Assembly (NCBI RefSeq): GCF_000698555.1
Contig: NZ_JFHE01000014.1
Span: 1 to 64,000, forward strand
Origin: Caballeronia grimmiae
GTDB taxonomy: Bacteria; Pseudomonadota; Gammaproteobacteria; Burkholderiales; Burkholderiaceae
Length of the DNA: 64,000 nt
Reading direction: 5' to 3'
Every line of letters starts with the position of its first letter. The stretch's first letter is position 1. Positions 24,470 to 33,652 of this stretch are shown here, piece by piece. Position numbers and translations under genes: made by a program. The notes beneath the pieces are model-generated. The model was not told the DNA's origin. It saw only the letters and a list, made by a program, of their open reading frames with translations, and made no database searches.

Positions 24470-26866
24470 ATGGCGCAAGCCCCAACCGCCGGGAGAAATG
24501 GCAAGAAGGTCGGCAAGATCGTCGCATGGATCTTCGCCATCCTCGCGATTCTGATCGCGATCCTCGTAGTCATTTTTCTGACGTTCGACTGGAACCGTCT
24601 GCGTCCCTGGGTCGATGACAAGGTCACGCAGGCCATCGGCCGGCAGTTCCATATCACCGGCGATCTGAAGGTCGGCTGGCGGCGGCCGCCGAACGAAACG
24701 GGCTGGAAACGCTGGGTGCCGTGGCCGCGCTTCTCGGCCGAGAAGATCACCATCGCCAATCCCGATTGGGCGCGCCAGCAGCATTTCGCGACGCTCGATG
24801 AAATCGACTTCCAGGTGGCCGTGCTGCCCTTGCTCGCGCACGATATCGTCATTCCTGCGATCAACCTGGTGAACCCGTCCGTCGATATCGAGCGGCTCAA
24901 GGACAATCGCAACAACTGGACGTTCAAGTTCAAGCAGTCGACGGAGCCGTCGACGTGGAACCTGAAGCTCGGCGACATCTCGCTTTCCAAAGGCATGATC
25001 GCCGTGCGCGACGAGGTGACGAAGGCGGATATGAACATCGTCGTCGATACGCTCGGGCAAGCCGTGCCGATCGGCGAAGTGATGAAGCAACAGGAAGCGG
25101 CATCGGCGAAGTCGTCGGCGGAGATGGTCGGCAAGGGCGGGGCCGCGAAGCTCGAGAAGCAGGCCGATGCGGCGGCGGCGTCCGAAGCGTCGGCGGCATC
25201 GGCTGCGTCGGCGGCCGCGGCGGCGAATGCCTCGGCGCCTAATCCGGCGAGCACGTCGGCGCAGCAAAGCATCACGACGAAGAACGCGGAGAAGCCGCCG
25301 GTTCCGCCGTACGCGTTCGGCTGGACCGCGAAGGGCACGTACAACGGCGGCAAGGTGTCGGGCGAGGGCAAGCTCGGTGGCGTGCTCGCCGTGCAGGACG
25401 CGAAGCGCCCGTTCCCCGTGCAGGCCGACGTGCGTCTCGGCGATACGCATATTGCATTCGTCGGAACCGTCACCGATCCGGCGCATCTCGCCGCGCTCGA
25501 TCTGCGCCTGTGGGTGCAGGCCGTCAGCATGGCGCATCTGTATCCGTTCACGGGCGTCCCGCTGCCCGAAACGCCGCCGTTCGCGACGGAGGGCCGCCTG
25601 ACCGGGCAGTTCCGCGAAGAGGGCAATGTCTTCCATTACGAGAACTTCACCGGACGCGTGGGCGGTAGCGATATCAACGGCTCGCTCGTCTATGCCGCAA
25701 GGAAGCCGCGCCCGCTGCTGCAAGGCGAACTGGTTTCGCATCTGCTGCAGTTTTCCGATCTCGCACCGATCATCGGCGCGGATTCGAACGCGAGCAAGGC
25801 GAAGCGCGGCGAGACGGAGAAGCAGCCGTCCGCGAAAGCGTTGCCGACCGAGGAGTTCAAGACCGACCGCTGGAAGGCCATCGACGCCGATGTGAAGTTC
25901 ACCGGCCAGCGCCTCATCAAGGACCCGAAGCTGCCGATCACCGATCTCTACACCCACGTCATCATGAAGAACGGCGTGCTCTCGCTGGAACCGCTGAAAT
26001 TCGGCGTCGCGGGCGGGACGTTTGCATCCAACATTCATCTGGACGGCAGCACTGCGCCGCTGAAGGGCAAGTTCTCGGCCGAAGCGCGGCATCTGAAGCT
26101 GAAGCAGCTTTTCCCGACGAACAAGACGATGCAGTCCGCGCTCGGCGAGATCAACGGCGATGCGGCGCTTTCCGCGACCGGCAATTCGCCCGCGACGCTC
26201 GCGGCGACATCGAATGGCGAAGTGAAGGCGCTCGTCACGCAGGGCACGGTGAGCCGGCTGTACATGGAAGCGGCGGGCCTGAACGTGGCAAACGTCGTCT
26301 ATGAGAAACTCTTCGGCAAGCGCGACGTGAACATCAATTGCGCGGCGGCGGACTTCGTCGTGACGGATGGCGTGCTGGATTCGCGCGTGTTCGCACTCGA
26401 TACCGACGATGCGGTCATCAATGTCGATGGCCACATCAATCTGAAGAGCGAGGACATGGATTTGAACATCCATCCTCATACGAAGGGTTTCCGCGTGTTC
26501 TCGCTGCGCTCGCCGCTCTACGTCAAGGGCACGTTCAAGGATCCGAAGGTCGGCGTGAACGTCGGGGCGCTGGCGGTGCGGGGCGGTGCGGCGGTCGGGC
26601 TCGGTCTCATCAATCCGTTTGCCGCGCTGATTCCGCTTATCGCGCCGAGCAACAATAAGCCGCTGCCTTGCAACCAGATGCTGGCCGACATCCGCAAGGC
26701 GCCGACCGCGCCGCCGGCGGGCCAGAAGCAGAAGGCAAAGGCAGCGCCGGCGTATATGTCATCGGATGCGGCCGCGAGCGGCGCCGCCGCGCAGGGAGCG
26801 GGGAAGGCAACGAAGAAGCCCGCGGCGCCGGTGGGGGCGAGTGCGGGGCAGTATCGGGGGAGTTGA
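24470..26866 (+). CDS. AsmA family protein
   Basis: A 798-residue envelope protein. One N-terminal membrane segment (about residues 17-39) is followed by the AsmA N-terminal domain (TFDWNRLRPWVDDKVTQAIGRQFHITGDL) and a large periplasmic beta-rich repeat region. AsmA-like proteins form channels or bridges linked to phospholipid transport to the outer membrane. Residues 205-265 are an Ala/Ser/Lys-rich low-complexity insert, and the last 70 residues are also Ala/Lys-rich. GGAG precedes the ATG at 24470. It is divergent from fetAB. Confidence 0.88.
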   Translation: MAQAPTAGRNGKKVGKIVAWIFAILAILIAILVVIFLTFDWNRLRPWVDDKVTQAIGRQFHITGDLKVGWRRPPNETGWKRWVPWPRFSAEKITIANPDWARQQHFATLDEIDFQVAVLPLLAHDIVIPAINLVNPSVDIERLKDNRNNWTFKFKQSTEPSTWNLKLGDISLSKGMIAVRDEVTKADMNIVVDTLGQAVPIGEVMKQQEAASAKSSAEMVGKGGAAKLEKQADAAAASEASAASAASAAAAANASAPNPASTSAQQSITTKNAEKPPVPPYAFGWTAKGTYNGGKVSGEGKLGGVLAVQDAKRPFPVQADVRLGDTHIAFVGTVTDPAHLAALDLRLWVQAVSMAHLYPFTGVPLPETPPFATEGRLTGQFREEGNVFHYENFTGRVGGSDINGSLVYAARKPRPLLQGELVSHLLQFSDLAPIIGADSNASKAKRGETEKQPSAKALPTEEFKTDRWKAIDADVKFTGQRLIKDPKLPITDLYTHVIMKNGVLSLEPLKFGVAGGTFASNIHLDGSTAPLKGKFSAEARHLKLKQLFPTNKTMQSALGEINGDAALSATGNSPATLAATSNGEVKALVTQGTVSRLYMEAAGLNVANVVYEKLFGKRDVNINCAAADFVVTDGVLDSRVFALDTDDAVINVDGHINLKSEDMDLNIHPHTKGFRVFSLRSPLYVKGTFKDPKVGVNVGALAVRGGAAVGLGLINPFAALIPLIAPSNNKPLPCNQMLADIRKAPTAPPAGQKQKAKAAPAYMSSDAAASGAAAQGAGKATKKPAAPVGASAGQYRGS

Positions 26867-26890
26867 GGGCGTAAAGTGTTGAGAGGGGGC

Positions 26891-27712
26891 TTAGGCGGCC
26901 CCGCTTTCCCTACGGACTAGCTGTGCCAGAAATGTCCGGTACGTCTCCATGTATTCCTTGCGTCCCGTCTTGCGCGCGGCGACTTTGAGGGCATCGAGGA
27001 TGATCACTGCGCACTTGTAATCGTCGCCGGCGCCGCGACGCAAGGACGGCAGCGAGATAGGGTTAATGCTCTCCACGCGCCACTGCGGCTGCGTCGAAAG
27101 AATCAGCGATGCGAGCCGTTCCATGACGAAGATCTTTTCATCAACGTAACCGCCGCGATAACGATGGCTTTGGTTCAGCGATTTACCTAGCGGCGTTTCC
27201 TTTTGCTCGGCTTCCACAAACAGTTTCTCAGCCATTTCGAGCCAGCATCGCCAGAACGCTGGTTTGGCGAGAAAGTAATTGCAGAAGATGGTGTTGGTCG
27301 AGTCCATGACGAGCTCGCCAAGTTGCACCTCGGGCATCAGGTGTTTCACGGCATCGACGAATACCGTCCAGCTCTCGGCATTGTCGAAAGTACCCTGGAC
27401 GAATACGTTCAGAGCCAACGCGCCGACGTCGAAGAAAGGGGATAAAACAATGACGTCCGTCGAGTCCGGTACGCCTTGCACGAAGGCATGGACGCGGGTT
27501 GAGTCGAGACCCGACTTCGGGCCGAACTGCGGAGAGAGAAATCCGTAGAACTCATTCTCGTTCAGCGGGGTGTCCAGCAAGAAGCGTCTGATAGGCCAGT
27601 ATTCGTACCAGTCCGACCTGCCATGCGTGTTATCGAGCGGGATAAAACCGGGATCGAGCGCGTTCTGGGTTTCGGAAGAATAAAAGATCTGGTAGATGCT
27701 GGCCTTGGGCAT
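26891..27712 (-). CDS. Conserved protein of unknown function
   Basis: A 273-residue soluble protein with no signal or membrane segment. The N-terminus has a motif set I associate loosely with uncharacterised proteins near glycan genes: YQIFYSSETQNALDPGF, then LDNT, then a Trp-rich WYEYWPIRRFL and YGFLSPQFGPKSGL. A FCNYFLAKPAFWRCW segment follows near residue 143. Codon use is visibly less GC-biased than the neighbours, and no ribosome site is obvious. A glycosyltransferase-like role is only a guess. Confidence 0.7.
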   Translation of the reverse strand: MPKASIYQIFYSSETQNALDPGFIPLDNTHGRSDWYEYWPIRRFLLDTPLNENEFYGFLSPQFGPKSGLDSTRVHAFVQGVPDSTDVIVLSPFFDVGALALNVFVQGTFDNAESWTVFVDAVKHLMPEVQLGELVMDSTNTIFCNYFLAKPAFWRCWLEMAEKLFVEAEQKETPLGKSLNQSHRYRGGYVDEKIFVMERLASLILSTQPQWRVESINPISLPSLRRGAGDDYKCAVIILDALKVAARKTGRKEYMETYRTFLAQLVRRESGAA

Positions 27713-27849
27713 TGCGGGTCGTGCTAAGAGGACGGGAACTGTTGCGTGAGTCGACTAAACGCATCACGCGACTCGAATCGAGTATAGGGCAGGTCCCGCC
27801 GCTAGTTCCTCGTCCATCTCCTAAAACCGGTGCGACTAGAGTTAGCCGC

Positions 27850-28095
27850 TCACACCGAGATCCCGGGTCCGCCATTGCTGCCGAGCAACTGCTCGACTGC
27901 ATCGGCGTCCTTATAGTCCTGTTCCGGCAGACCGTCGAATACGGTAATGACATCGTTGCTGACGCCTGCTTCGCGCGCCGCATCGACGAGCGCATCCTTG
28001 TTGGCGGGGTAAGTCACCCGGCGCAATACCTGCGCGATTTCGTTGTCGATCGGTTCATCGTTCAAACCGTGCTCCTGGGATGGCTGATCCGTCAT
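27850..28095 (-). CDS. DUF2795 domain protein
   Basis: An 81-residue soluble acidic protein with the DUF2795 pattern VTYPANKDALVDAAREAGVSNDVITVFDGLPEQDYKDA-style core, split here as YPANKDALVDAA and FDGLPEQDY. The family is widespread and uncharacterised. AGGA lies before the ATG at 28095. It is followed on the same strand by nothing close; the unknown gene at 26891 lies 137 bp downstream. Confidence 0.8.
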   Translation of the reverse strand: MTDQPSQEHGLNDEPIDNEIAQVLRRVTYPANKDALVDAAREAGVSNDVITVFDGLPEQDYKDADAVEQLLGSNGGPGISV

Positions 28096-28145
28096 CGTGG
28101 CGTCCTGTTGGTGTTATTAAAGTACGGAAGCTGCACGCGAGGCAC

Positions 28146-28412
28146 TCAGGTCTGCACCTGGATCGTCTGGCTCGCCATACCGCGTGTCGGTGCGCGCGAC
28201 TTCGGCAGAGGCACATGACGCCAGCGGGCGTGGTCGAGACTTTGCGCCGAGATGTCGGGCGCGGGCGGTGCGACCGGCGCGGCATTGAGGCGCAACGCGG
28301 CGCGCGTCGCCGATGCGACGGCCACCGCTCCGTCCGACGAACTCGTATGCAGCGGCGCGGCGTAGCACGACGCCGAAACGAGAGCCATCGACAACAACGT
28401 TGAGGTCTTCAT
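28146..28412 (-). CDS. Small secreted protein, unknown function
   Basis: An 88-residue protein starting at 28412, chosen because GAGGAGG lies about ten bases upstream. A signal peptide (MKTSTLLSMALVSASCYAAP) precedes a mature part rich in Ala, Pro, Ser and Thr with no recognised domain. The cysteine at residue 17 sits in ASCYA, a poor lipobox, so cleavage by the general signal peptidase is more likely. Confidence 0.6.
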   Translation of the reverse strand: MKTSTLLSMALVSASCYAAPLHTSSSDGAVAVASATRAALRLNAAPVAPPAPDISAQSLDHARWRHVPLPKSRAPTRGMASQTIQVQT

Positions 28413-28648
28413 CGGGCAACCCCTCCTCACGTAAGCAGCGAGTAGCACGAAGCAAAGCCTATGCCGATGCCACGCTCGCTTGCCGTTCGCGCGTGCAGGC
28501 TCAGCAAGCCGTGGCGCACGGGCGCGACGAGCGGGCGTCGCGCGACCATACTTCGAGTAACGTGTGAACTCGCGCACAACCACAATCGCGCGATGCGACC
28601 TGCCGTACGCACCGGTAACGAGGCACGAAATTGCACGGCTGCGCAGTT

Positions 28649-30448
28649 TCAGCGCGTCGTCGGGTTCAGACGGAAGTATGCGTCGAGAAGCGAAGTCTTG
28701 TACACGACGCCGAGCAAAAGCGGATCACTCTGCCGTTCGACGACCGGCAGCCGCTCGCCCTGAAACGCCAGGAAGTGCTGCAACGCCTCGCCAAGCGACA
28801 TGTCAGGCGTCAGCACATCGAAATGAGGCTGGAGATAATCGGCGGCGGTTTTGTTCGCAGTATCGTGCTCGTCGAGCAGATCGGACGTGATGTCCTTCAG
28901 CGCGACGACGCCGCGAAAGTGCCCGGCTTCGTCGATCACGTACAGATACTTCACCGGATATTCGAGGAACACGCGCGTCATGTCCTTCACGTTCGCGGTG
29001 AGCGGCACGACGGTATCGGGCGGCTTGACGAGCTCGCGCATCTGGGTCGCCGCGAGGCGCAGGCGCTCTTTCTCATCGCGTGTGCGGCGCAGCGTGACTT
29101 CGTACATCGACGTCTGTTCAGACGTGCGCGCAATGAAATACGCGACCACGCAAGAGAGCATCAGCGGCAGCACGACCTGATACGAGAGCGTCATCTCGAA
29201 GATCATCAGGATCGCCATGAGCGGCGCGTGCGTTGCGGCGGCGAGAAACGCGCCCATGCCGACCATCGCATAGGCGAAGGGCGCGGAGGTCGCATGCGGC
29301 CAGATCGCATGAACCGCGATGCCGTACAGGCAGCCCAGCACCGCGCCGACGAAGAGCGTCGGCGTGAAGATGCCGCCGACCGCGCCCGAGCCCGTCGTCG
29401 CGGCCGTCGCGATGATCTTGAACACCAGCACGGTTAAGAGCGCCGTCCACGTCCACGGCTGATGCAACAGCGAGTTCACCACTTCATAGCCGTTGCCCCA
29501 GACTTCGGGCCACCAGATCGAGATGATGCCGACGATCAGACCGCCCAGCGCGAGACGCAGCGGTAAAGGCAGCGGCAGCAGCGAGAAGCGCTTCTTCGAC
29601 GCCGCCAGCAGCCGCAAGAAGTGCGGCGCGAGCGTGCCGCACAACACGCCCAGCACGACGAACAGCAGCACTTCGACACCGGCGATCGTCGGAAACACCG
29701 GCATCTCGTAGGGCGGGCGATACCCGGCGAACTCGCGCATCGTGATATTCGCGACGACCGACGATACGACGACCGGCCCGAAGCTCTCCATCGCCATCGA
29801 ACCGAGGACGATCTCCGTGACGAAGAACGCTCCCGCGATCGGCGCGTTATAGGCGGAGGTGATGCCCGCCGCCGCGCCGCACGCAACGAGCAGGCGCAAC
29901 CGCGGCGGATCGAAATGAACCCATCGCCCGATCAGCGACGACGCCAGCGCGGCAAGCTGCACCATCGATCCTTCGCGGCCAATCGAGCCGCCGCTCGTGA
30001 TCGTGAACAGGGACGAGAGACTGCGCCAGATGCTTTGCCTCACGGGCACCGCGCCATCGCCGATGGTGACCGCTTCCATGTAGTCGGTGTTGGCGTTCTT
30101 CTTTGCGTGACGTCGCGCGGCGATCAGACAGGAGCCCGCGACGAGCCCGCCCGCAGCGGGAAGCGCGACCCGCACGGGCCACGGCAGGATGTTCGCGAGC
30201 GCGACCAGTCCTTCCGAGTCATTGCCGAGCAGCCGTTGCGTGAGCGCGATGCCTTCGCGAAAGACGGTCGTCGCAAGCGCGCCGGCCACCCCGACCACGA
30301 CGGCCCAGATGAGCATCGTGTGCGAATCGGACAGGCGAAAAAGCTGTTGGGCGCGCGTGCGCAGCTTGAGCAGGAACGAAAGCACGTTTGCTGTTTTCGT
30401 GAAAAGCTTAGAAGGAAATGGAATATGGAGCGCCCGCAAGGATAGCAT
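28649..30448 (-). CDS. ClC-family chloride channel/antiporter with two CBS domains
   Basis: A 599-residue membrane protein of the ClC family. It keeps the gating-glutamate loop as GSIGREGS (the usual proline after GREG is Ser here) and the anion-pore motif GGIFTPTLFVG. Two cytoplasmic CBS domains fill about residues 460-590 (LTANVKDMTRVFLEYPVKYLYVID, GVVALKDI, LTPDMSLGEAL). The start is uncertain: 30448 is used, and a GTG near 30385 is possible. Longer forms would run into the terminator at 30482-30512. Confidence 0.88.
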   Translation of the reverse strand: MLSLRALHIPFPSKLFTKTANVLSFLLKLRTRAQQLFRLSDSHTMLIWAVVVGVAGALATTVFREGIALTQRLLGNDSEGLVALANILPWPVRVALPAAGGLVAGSCLIAARRHAKKNANTDYMEAVTIGDGAVPVRQSIWRSLSSLFTITSGGSIGREGSMVQLAALASSLIGRWVHFDPPRLRLLVACGAAAGITSAYNAPIAGAFFVTEIVLGSMAMESFGPVVVSSVVANITMREFAGYRPPYEMPVFPTIAGVEVLLFVVLGVLCGTLAPHFLRLLAASKKRFSLLPLPLPLRLALGGLIVGIISIWWPEVWGNGYEVVNSLLHQPWTWTALLTVLVFKIIATAATTGSGAVGGIFTPTLFVGAVLGCLYGIAVHAIWPHATSAPFAYAMVGMGAFLAAATHAPLMAILMIFEMTLSYQVVLPLMLSCVVAYFIARTSEQTSMYEVTLRRTRDEKERLRLAATQMRELVKPPDTVVPLTANVKDMTRVFLEYPVKYLYVIDEAGHFRGVVALKDITSDLLDEHDTANKTAADYLQPHFDVLTPDMSLGEALQHFLAFQGERLPVVERQSDPLLLGVVYKTSLLDAYFRLNPTTR

Positions 30449-30481
30449 TGCGGGGCAGGTGTTGAGCCTGGGCGCGCGCAC

Positions 30482-30512
30482 AAAAAAGCCCGGCTCGTGA
30501 TGCGAGCCGGGC
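30482..30512 (-). terminator. Intrinsic terminator of the aldo/keto reductase gene
   Basis: A perfect 10-bp stem (GCCCGGCTCG, 30488-30497, with CGAGCCGGGC, 30503-30512) around a 5-base loop. Read on the minus strand it is followed by six T (30487-30482). It lies 36 bp past the stop of the gene at 30548. Confidence 0.9.
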
Positions 30513-30547
30513 TTCATCGCGCAGGCCGACGCCGCGCTCTCAGCGCG

Positions 30548-31351
30548 CTACCACTTCGGCGCGAACGGCGGATTGGCGTTGCGCTTCCCTTCGTCGAGCG
30601 CGTCGATTTTGGCGATGTCGTCCGCTTCGAGCTTGAGCTTTTGCGCGTCCCAGTTGATCTGCTGATGCTCCGCATTCGTCGAAGCCGACAGCACCACGAT
30701 GTCCCGCGACAGCAGCCACGCAAACGTCACTTGCGCGGGCGTTGCGCCGTGTTTGGCGGCGATTGCTTTGATTGTCGGATCGTTATGCGCGCGGCCTTCG
30801 CCGAGCGGCATGTAGGCCGTGACCTTGACGCCGAGCCGCTGCGTGGCTTCGACGAGCGCGCGGTTCGCGAGGAACGGGCTTACTTCGATCTGATTCGTCA
30901 CGATCTCGCCGCCGCCCGGCGCATTCAGCGCCTCTTCGAGCAGCGGCGCCGTAAAGTTCGACACGCCGTAGTGGCGAATCAGGCCGAGTTGCTGCGCTTC
31001 CTGCATCGCGGCGAGCGTCTCGGCAATCGGCACCGCGCTGTTCGGCGATGGCCAGTGTACGAGCGCAAGATCGATCGTCCCGATGTCGAGCAGCGCGTGA
31101 CTCTCCTTCAGACTCGCGACCAGCTTGTCGCGCGCGAGTCGTTCCCACCAGACCTTGGTCGTTACCCAGACGTCTTCCCGAGGAATGCCTGAATCGCGGA
31201 CGCCCTGACCGACGGCGGCTTCGTTGTTATAGAACTGGGCGGTATCGATGTGACGATAGCCAATCTGCAAGGCGCTCTTGACTGCGTTCACCGTTTTGTC
31301 GGCATCGACGCGAAACGTGCCGAGACCGAAGGATGGAATCGTTGCGACCAT
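30548..31351 (-). CDS. dkgB: Aldo/keto reductase (2,5-diketo-D-gluconate reductase B-like)
   Basis: A 267-residue NADPH-dependent reductase with the AKR tetrad: Asp36 (HIDTAQ), Tyr41 (AQFYNNE), the lysine of TTKVWW and the histidine of LVHWPSP. The start (PSFGLGTFR) and length match E. coli DkgB, which reduces 2,5-diketogluconate and other carbonyls such as methylglyoxal. An intrinsic terminator follows it. The GST gene ends 45 bp upstream on the same strand, so both may be read together. Its substrate could link it to the ketogluconate locus 5 kb away, but that is speculative. Confidence 0.88.
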   Translation of the reverse strand: MVATIPSFGLGTFRVDADKTVNAVKSALQIGYRHIDTAQFYNNEAAVGQGVRDSGIPREDVWVTTKVWWERLARDKLVASLKESHALLDIGTIDLALVHWPSPNSAVPIAETLAAMQEAQQLGLIRHYGVSNFTAPLLEEALNAPGGGEIVTNQIEVSPFLANRALVEATQRLGVKVTAYMPLGEGRAHNDPTIKAIAAKHGATPAQVTFAWLLSRDIVVLSASTNAEHQQINWDAQKLKLEADDIAKIDALDEGKRNANPPFAPKW

Positions 31352-31396
31352 TCTGGCTCCTTGTGAAGAGTGAGTTGCATCGACCGGGCGCGTGAA

Positions 31397-32134
31397 TCAC
31401 TTCGCGTCCTGATCGAGTTCGGGATAGTGGCGGAAAATGCCGGATTCGTTGAACGGGATGCGTCGCTCCGAATCCACGTACGCACCGATGTTGGGCCGCG
31501 CGAGCACCGCGTCGTGCAGCGCAGCGACGCGCGGATAGTGCTTCGCGAATGTCTTCATTGCGCGCGGGAATGCGTAATGCAAACCTTCGACGAGCTGGAA
31601 CATCGAAAGATCGACGTAAGTGATCGTGTCGCCGATCATCTGCGTATCGCCGTGCGGGTTCTGCTTGAGCACGCGTTCGAAGTATCCGAAGAACTTCGGC
31701 ACGCGCTTGTCGAGGAAATTCTGCGCGCGAATCCTGGCTGCGTCTTTCTGGTCCTCAAAATACAAGTCTGTGGCTAGCGGATGATGGGTGTCATGCACTT
31801 CCGCGACGAAATCGGTGATCGTCAGTTGCAGTCCATGCGCGACGTAACGCGAGCCTTCATCCTTCGGCGCAAGATTCAGCTTCGGGCCGAGATACAACAG
31901 AATGTTCGCCACATGCGGCACGATGAGTTCACCGTCTTTCAGAAACGGCGGTGCGAAGGGAATGTGCGGCTCGGTCTTGCTGTTCATCAGCTTCATCATG
32001 GCGTCCGTGCCATAACCGTCCTTCTTCGCTTCGCGCGCCACGTCGATGTACTCGGCGCCCGCATCCTCCAGCGCGAGCCGCACGAATTCACCGCGGCCCT
32101 GCAGACCGTCCCAGTAGTAGAGTTCGTAAGCCAT
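31397..32134 (-). CDS. Glutathione S-transferase family protein
   Basis: A 245-residue protein with an N-terminal thioredoxin-like domain (YELYYWDGLQGRGEFVRLALEDAG, and VPHVANILLYL holding the cis-Pro region) and an all-helical C-terminal domain with the N-capping motif ITYVDLSMFQLVEGL. The substrate is unknown. It is the first gene of a minus-strand pair with the dkgB-like reductase, and a shared role in detoxifying reactive carbonyls is possible. Confidence 0.88.
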   Translation of the reverse strand: MAYELYYWDGLQGRGEFVRLALEDAGAEYIDVAREAKKDGYGTDAMMKLMNSKTEPHIPFAPPFLKDGELIVPHVANILLYLGPKLNLAPKDEGSRYVAHGLQLTITDFVAEVHDTHHPLATDLYFEDQKDAARIRAQNFLDKRVPKFFGYFERVLKQNPHGDTQMIGDTITYVDLSMFQLVEGLHYAFPRAMKTFAKHYPRVAALHDAVLARPNIGAYVDSERRIPFNESGIFRHYPELDQDAK

Positions 32135-32270
32135 GCGTGAGCTCCTCGTCAGTCGTGCCGCAAGTCGCGGCGTTGTCTGTCATCGTCCATTGAAGCACGG
32201 CTGCGAGCAACGGCTATTCCTGTGCTGGTGAGCGGCCAGCGATCGAAAAGCCCCGGTGTAGAATGGTTTT

Positions 32271-32287
32271 TTGCATTCGGCATGCAC
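32271..32287. repeat. TTGCAT-N5-ATGCAA family palindrome (one mismatch)
   Basis: TTGCAT-TCGGC-ATGCAC, with 11 of the 12 defined bases, lies 56 bp upstream of the cystathionine gamma-synthase-like start. The spacer differs from that at 59738-59754 by one base. Confidence 0.65.
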
Positions 32288-32342
32288 GAAGTACCGGACT
32301 CATAGCGGCAACGAAAGACATCGACATCGAAGCGGAGAAGGG

Positions 32343-33581
32343 ATGGACAAGCAAGGCTTCACCACGGGTATCGTTCACGGCGACAGAAACACGGGTGTCG
32401 AACACGGCGGCCTGCGCCAGCCGATTCACACATCGGTCCAGTATGGATTCGAGCGCGTGGAAGATCTGATCGGCGTATTCCAGGGCACGAAGAAAGGCGG
32501 GTTCAATTACGCGCGGCAAGGCACGCCGACTACCGCTGCTTTGGAACGCAAAATCACGAACCTCGAGGAAGGCGTCGGCTCGATCTGTTTCAGCACGGGC
32601 ATGGCGGCGATCACGGCGGTGTTCCTCACGCTTTTGCGCGCGGGCGATCATCTCGTCGCGAGCCGCTACGTCTTCGGCAACACGAACAGCCTGTTCAATA
32701 CGCTGCGCACGCTCGGCGTGGAAGTGACGACCGTCGATGCGGGCGTGCGCGACAACGTGGCCGATGCCATCAAGCCGAACACGCGCATGGTGTTCGTCGA
32801 AACGATCGCTAATCCGGGCACGCAGATTCCCGACCTTCTGGGCATCGGCGAACTGTGCGGGGAACGCGGGCTTGCGTATGTCGTCGACAACACGATCACG
32901 TCGCCTGCCCTATTTCGACCGAAGCACGTCGGCGCGAGCCTCGTCATCAATTCGCTGACGAAGACCATTGCGGGTCATGGCGCGGCGCTCGGCGGGGCCG
33001 TCACCGATACCGGTCTGTTCGACTGGAGTCGATATCCGAACATCGCGGAGGATTACCGCCGTTCCGCATCGAAGGAACAAGGCCTTCTGCAGATTCGCAA
33101 GAAAGGTCTGCGCGATATGGGCGCGGCTTTGTCATCGGAACAGGCGCATCAAATTGCGTTGGGCGCGGAGACGCTTGCGTTGCGCGTCGCGAAGTGCAGC
33201 GACAATGCGCTCGCGCTCGCGAATTATCTCGAGCGACACGACGCGATTGGCAACGTGTTTTATCCGGGGCTCGAAAGTCATCCGCAGCACGGCATCGCGA
33301 AGGCGCTGTTCAAGAGCGGCTCGTGGCTGCTGTCATTCGAGTTGCGTAATGCGGATCGAATGGTCGATGTCATCAACGCTTTGCAACTACCCGTCAAAGC
33401 AACCGGCCTCGGCGACACGCGCACGCTCATCATTCCCGTTGCGCCGACGATCTTCTTCGAGGCCGGCGAGCAAACACGCAAGGCGATGGGCATATCGGAC
33501 GGGATGATCCGGCTGTCGGCGGGCATCGAAGAAATCGACGATCTGATCAGCGATTTCGAGCAAGCCTTGAAGCTCGCGTAA
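32343..33581 (+). CDS. Cystathionine gamma-synthase family PLP enzyme
   Basis: A 412-residue member of the Cys/Met metabolism PLP family. Lys207 in INSLTKTIAGHG binds PLP, and YARQGTPTTAALERKI and CFSTGMAAI are the substrate/cofactor loops. It differs from the lyase at 6649 and fits the cystathionine gamma-synthase / O-acylhomoserine sulfhydrylase branch, so it probably acts in methionine or homocysteine synthesis. GGAGAAGGG precedes the ATG at 32343. The substrate cannot be fixed from sequence. Confidence 0.85.
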   Translation: MDKQGFTTGIVHGDRNTGVEHGGLRQPIHTSVQYGFERVEDLIGVFQGTKKGGFNYARQGTPTTAALERKITNLEEGVGSICFSTGMAAITAVFLTLLRAGDHLVASRYVFGNTNSLFNTLRTLGVEVTTVDAGVRDNVADAIKPNTRMVFVETIANPGTQIPDLLGIGELCGERGLAYVVDNTITSPALFRPKHVGASLVINSLTKTIAGHGAALGGAVTDTGLFDWSRYPNIAEDYRRSASKEQGLLQIRKKGLRDMGAALSSEQAHQIALGAETLALRVAKCSDNALALANYLERHDAIGNVFYPGLESHPQHGIAKALFKSGSWLLSFELRNADRMVDVINALQLPVKATGLGDTRTLIIPVAPTIFFEAGEQTRKAMGISDGMIRLSAGIEEIDDLISDFEQALKLA

Positions 33582-33603
33582 GTGGTTTTCTGAATGCAAT
33601 CAA

Positions 33604-33633
33604 AATGGCCGCCTTCGCATGAAGGCGGCCATT
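33604..33633. terminator. Bidirectional hairpin terminator
   Basis: A perfect 13-bp stem, AATGGCCGCCTTC (33604-33616) with GAAGGCGGCCATT (33621-33633), separates two convergent genes. T runs are short on both sides (GCATTTT on plus, TTTTGATT on minus), so efficiency is uncertain. The right arm runs into TTGCAT-TTTGA-ATGCGG (33632-33648), a weaker member of the palindrome family. Confidence 0.7.
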
Positions 33634-33652
33634 GCATTTTGAATGCGGCCGA

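Noticed and set aside
24446-26479. 677-codon open frame opposite the AsmA gene
   Set aside because: Arg/His/Asp-rich antisense shadow of a real gene.
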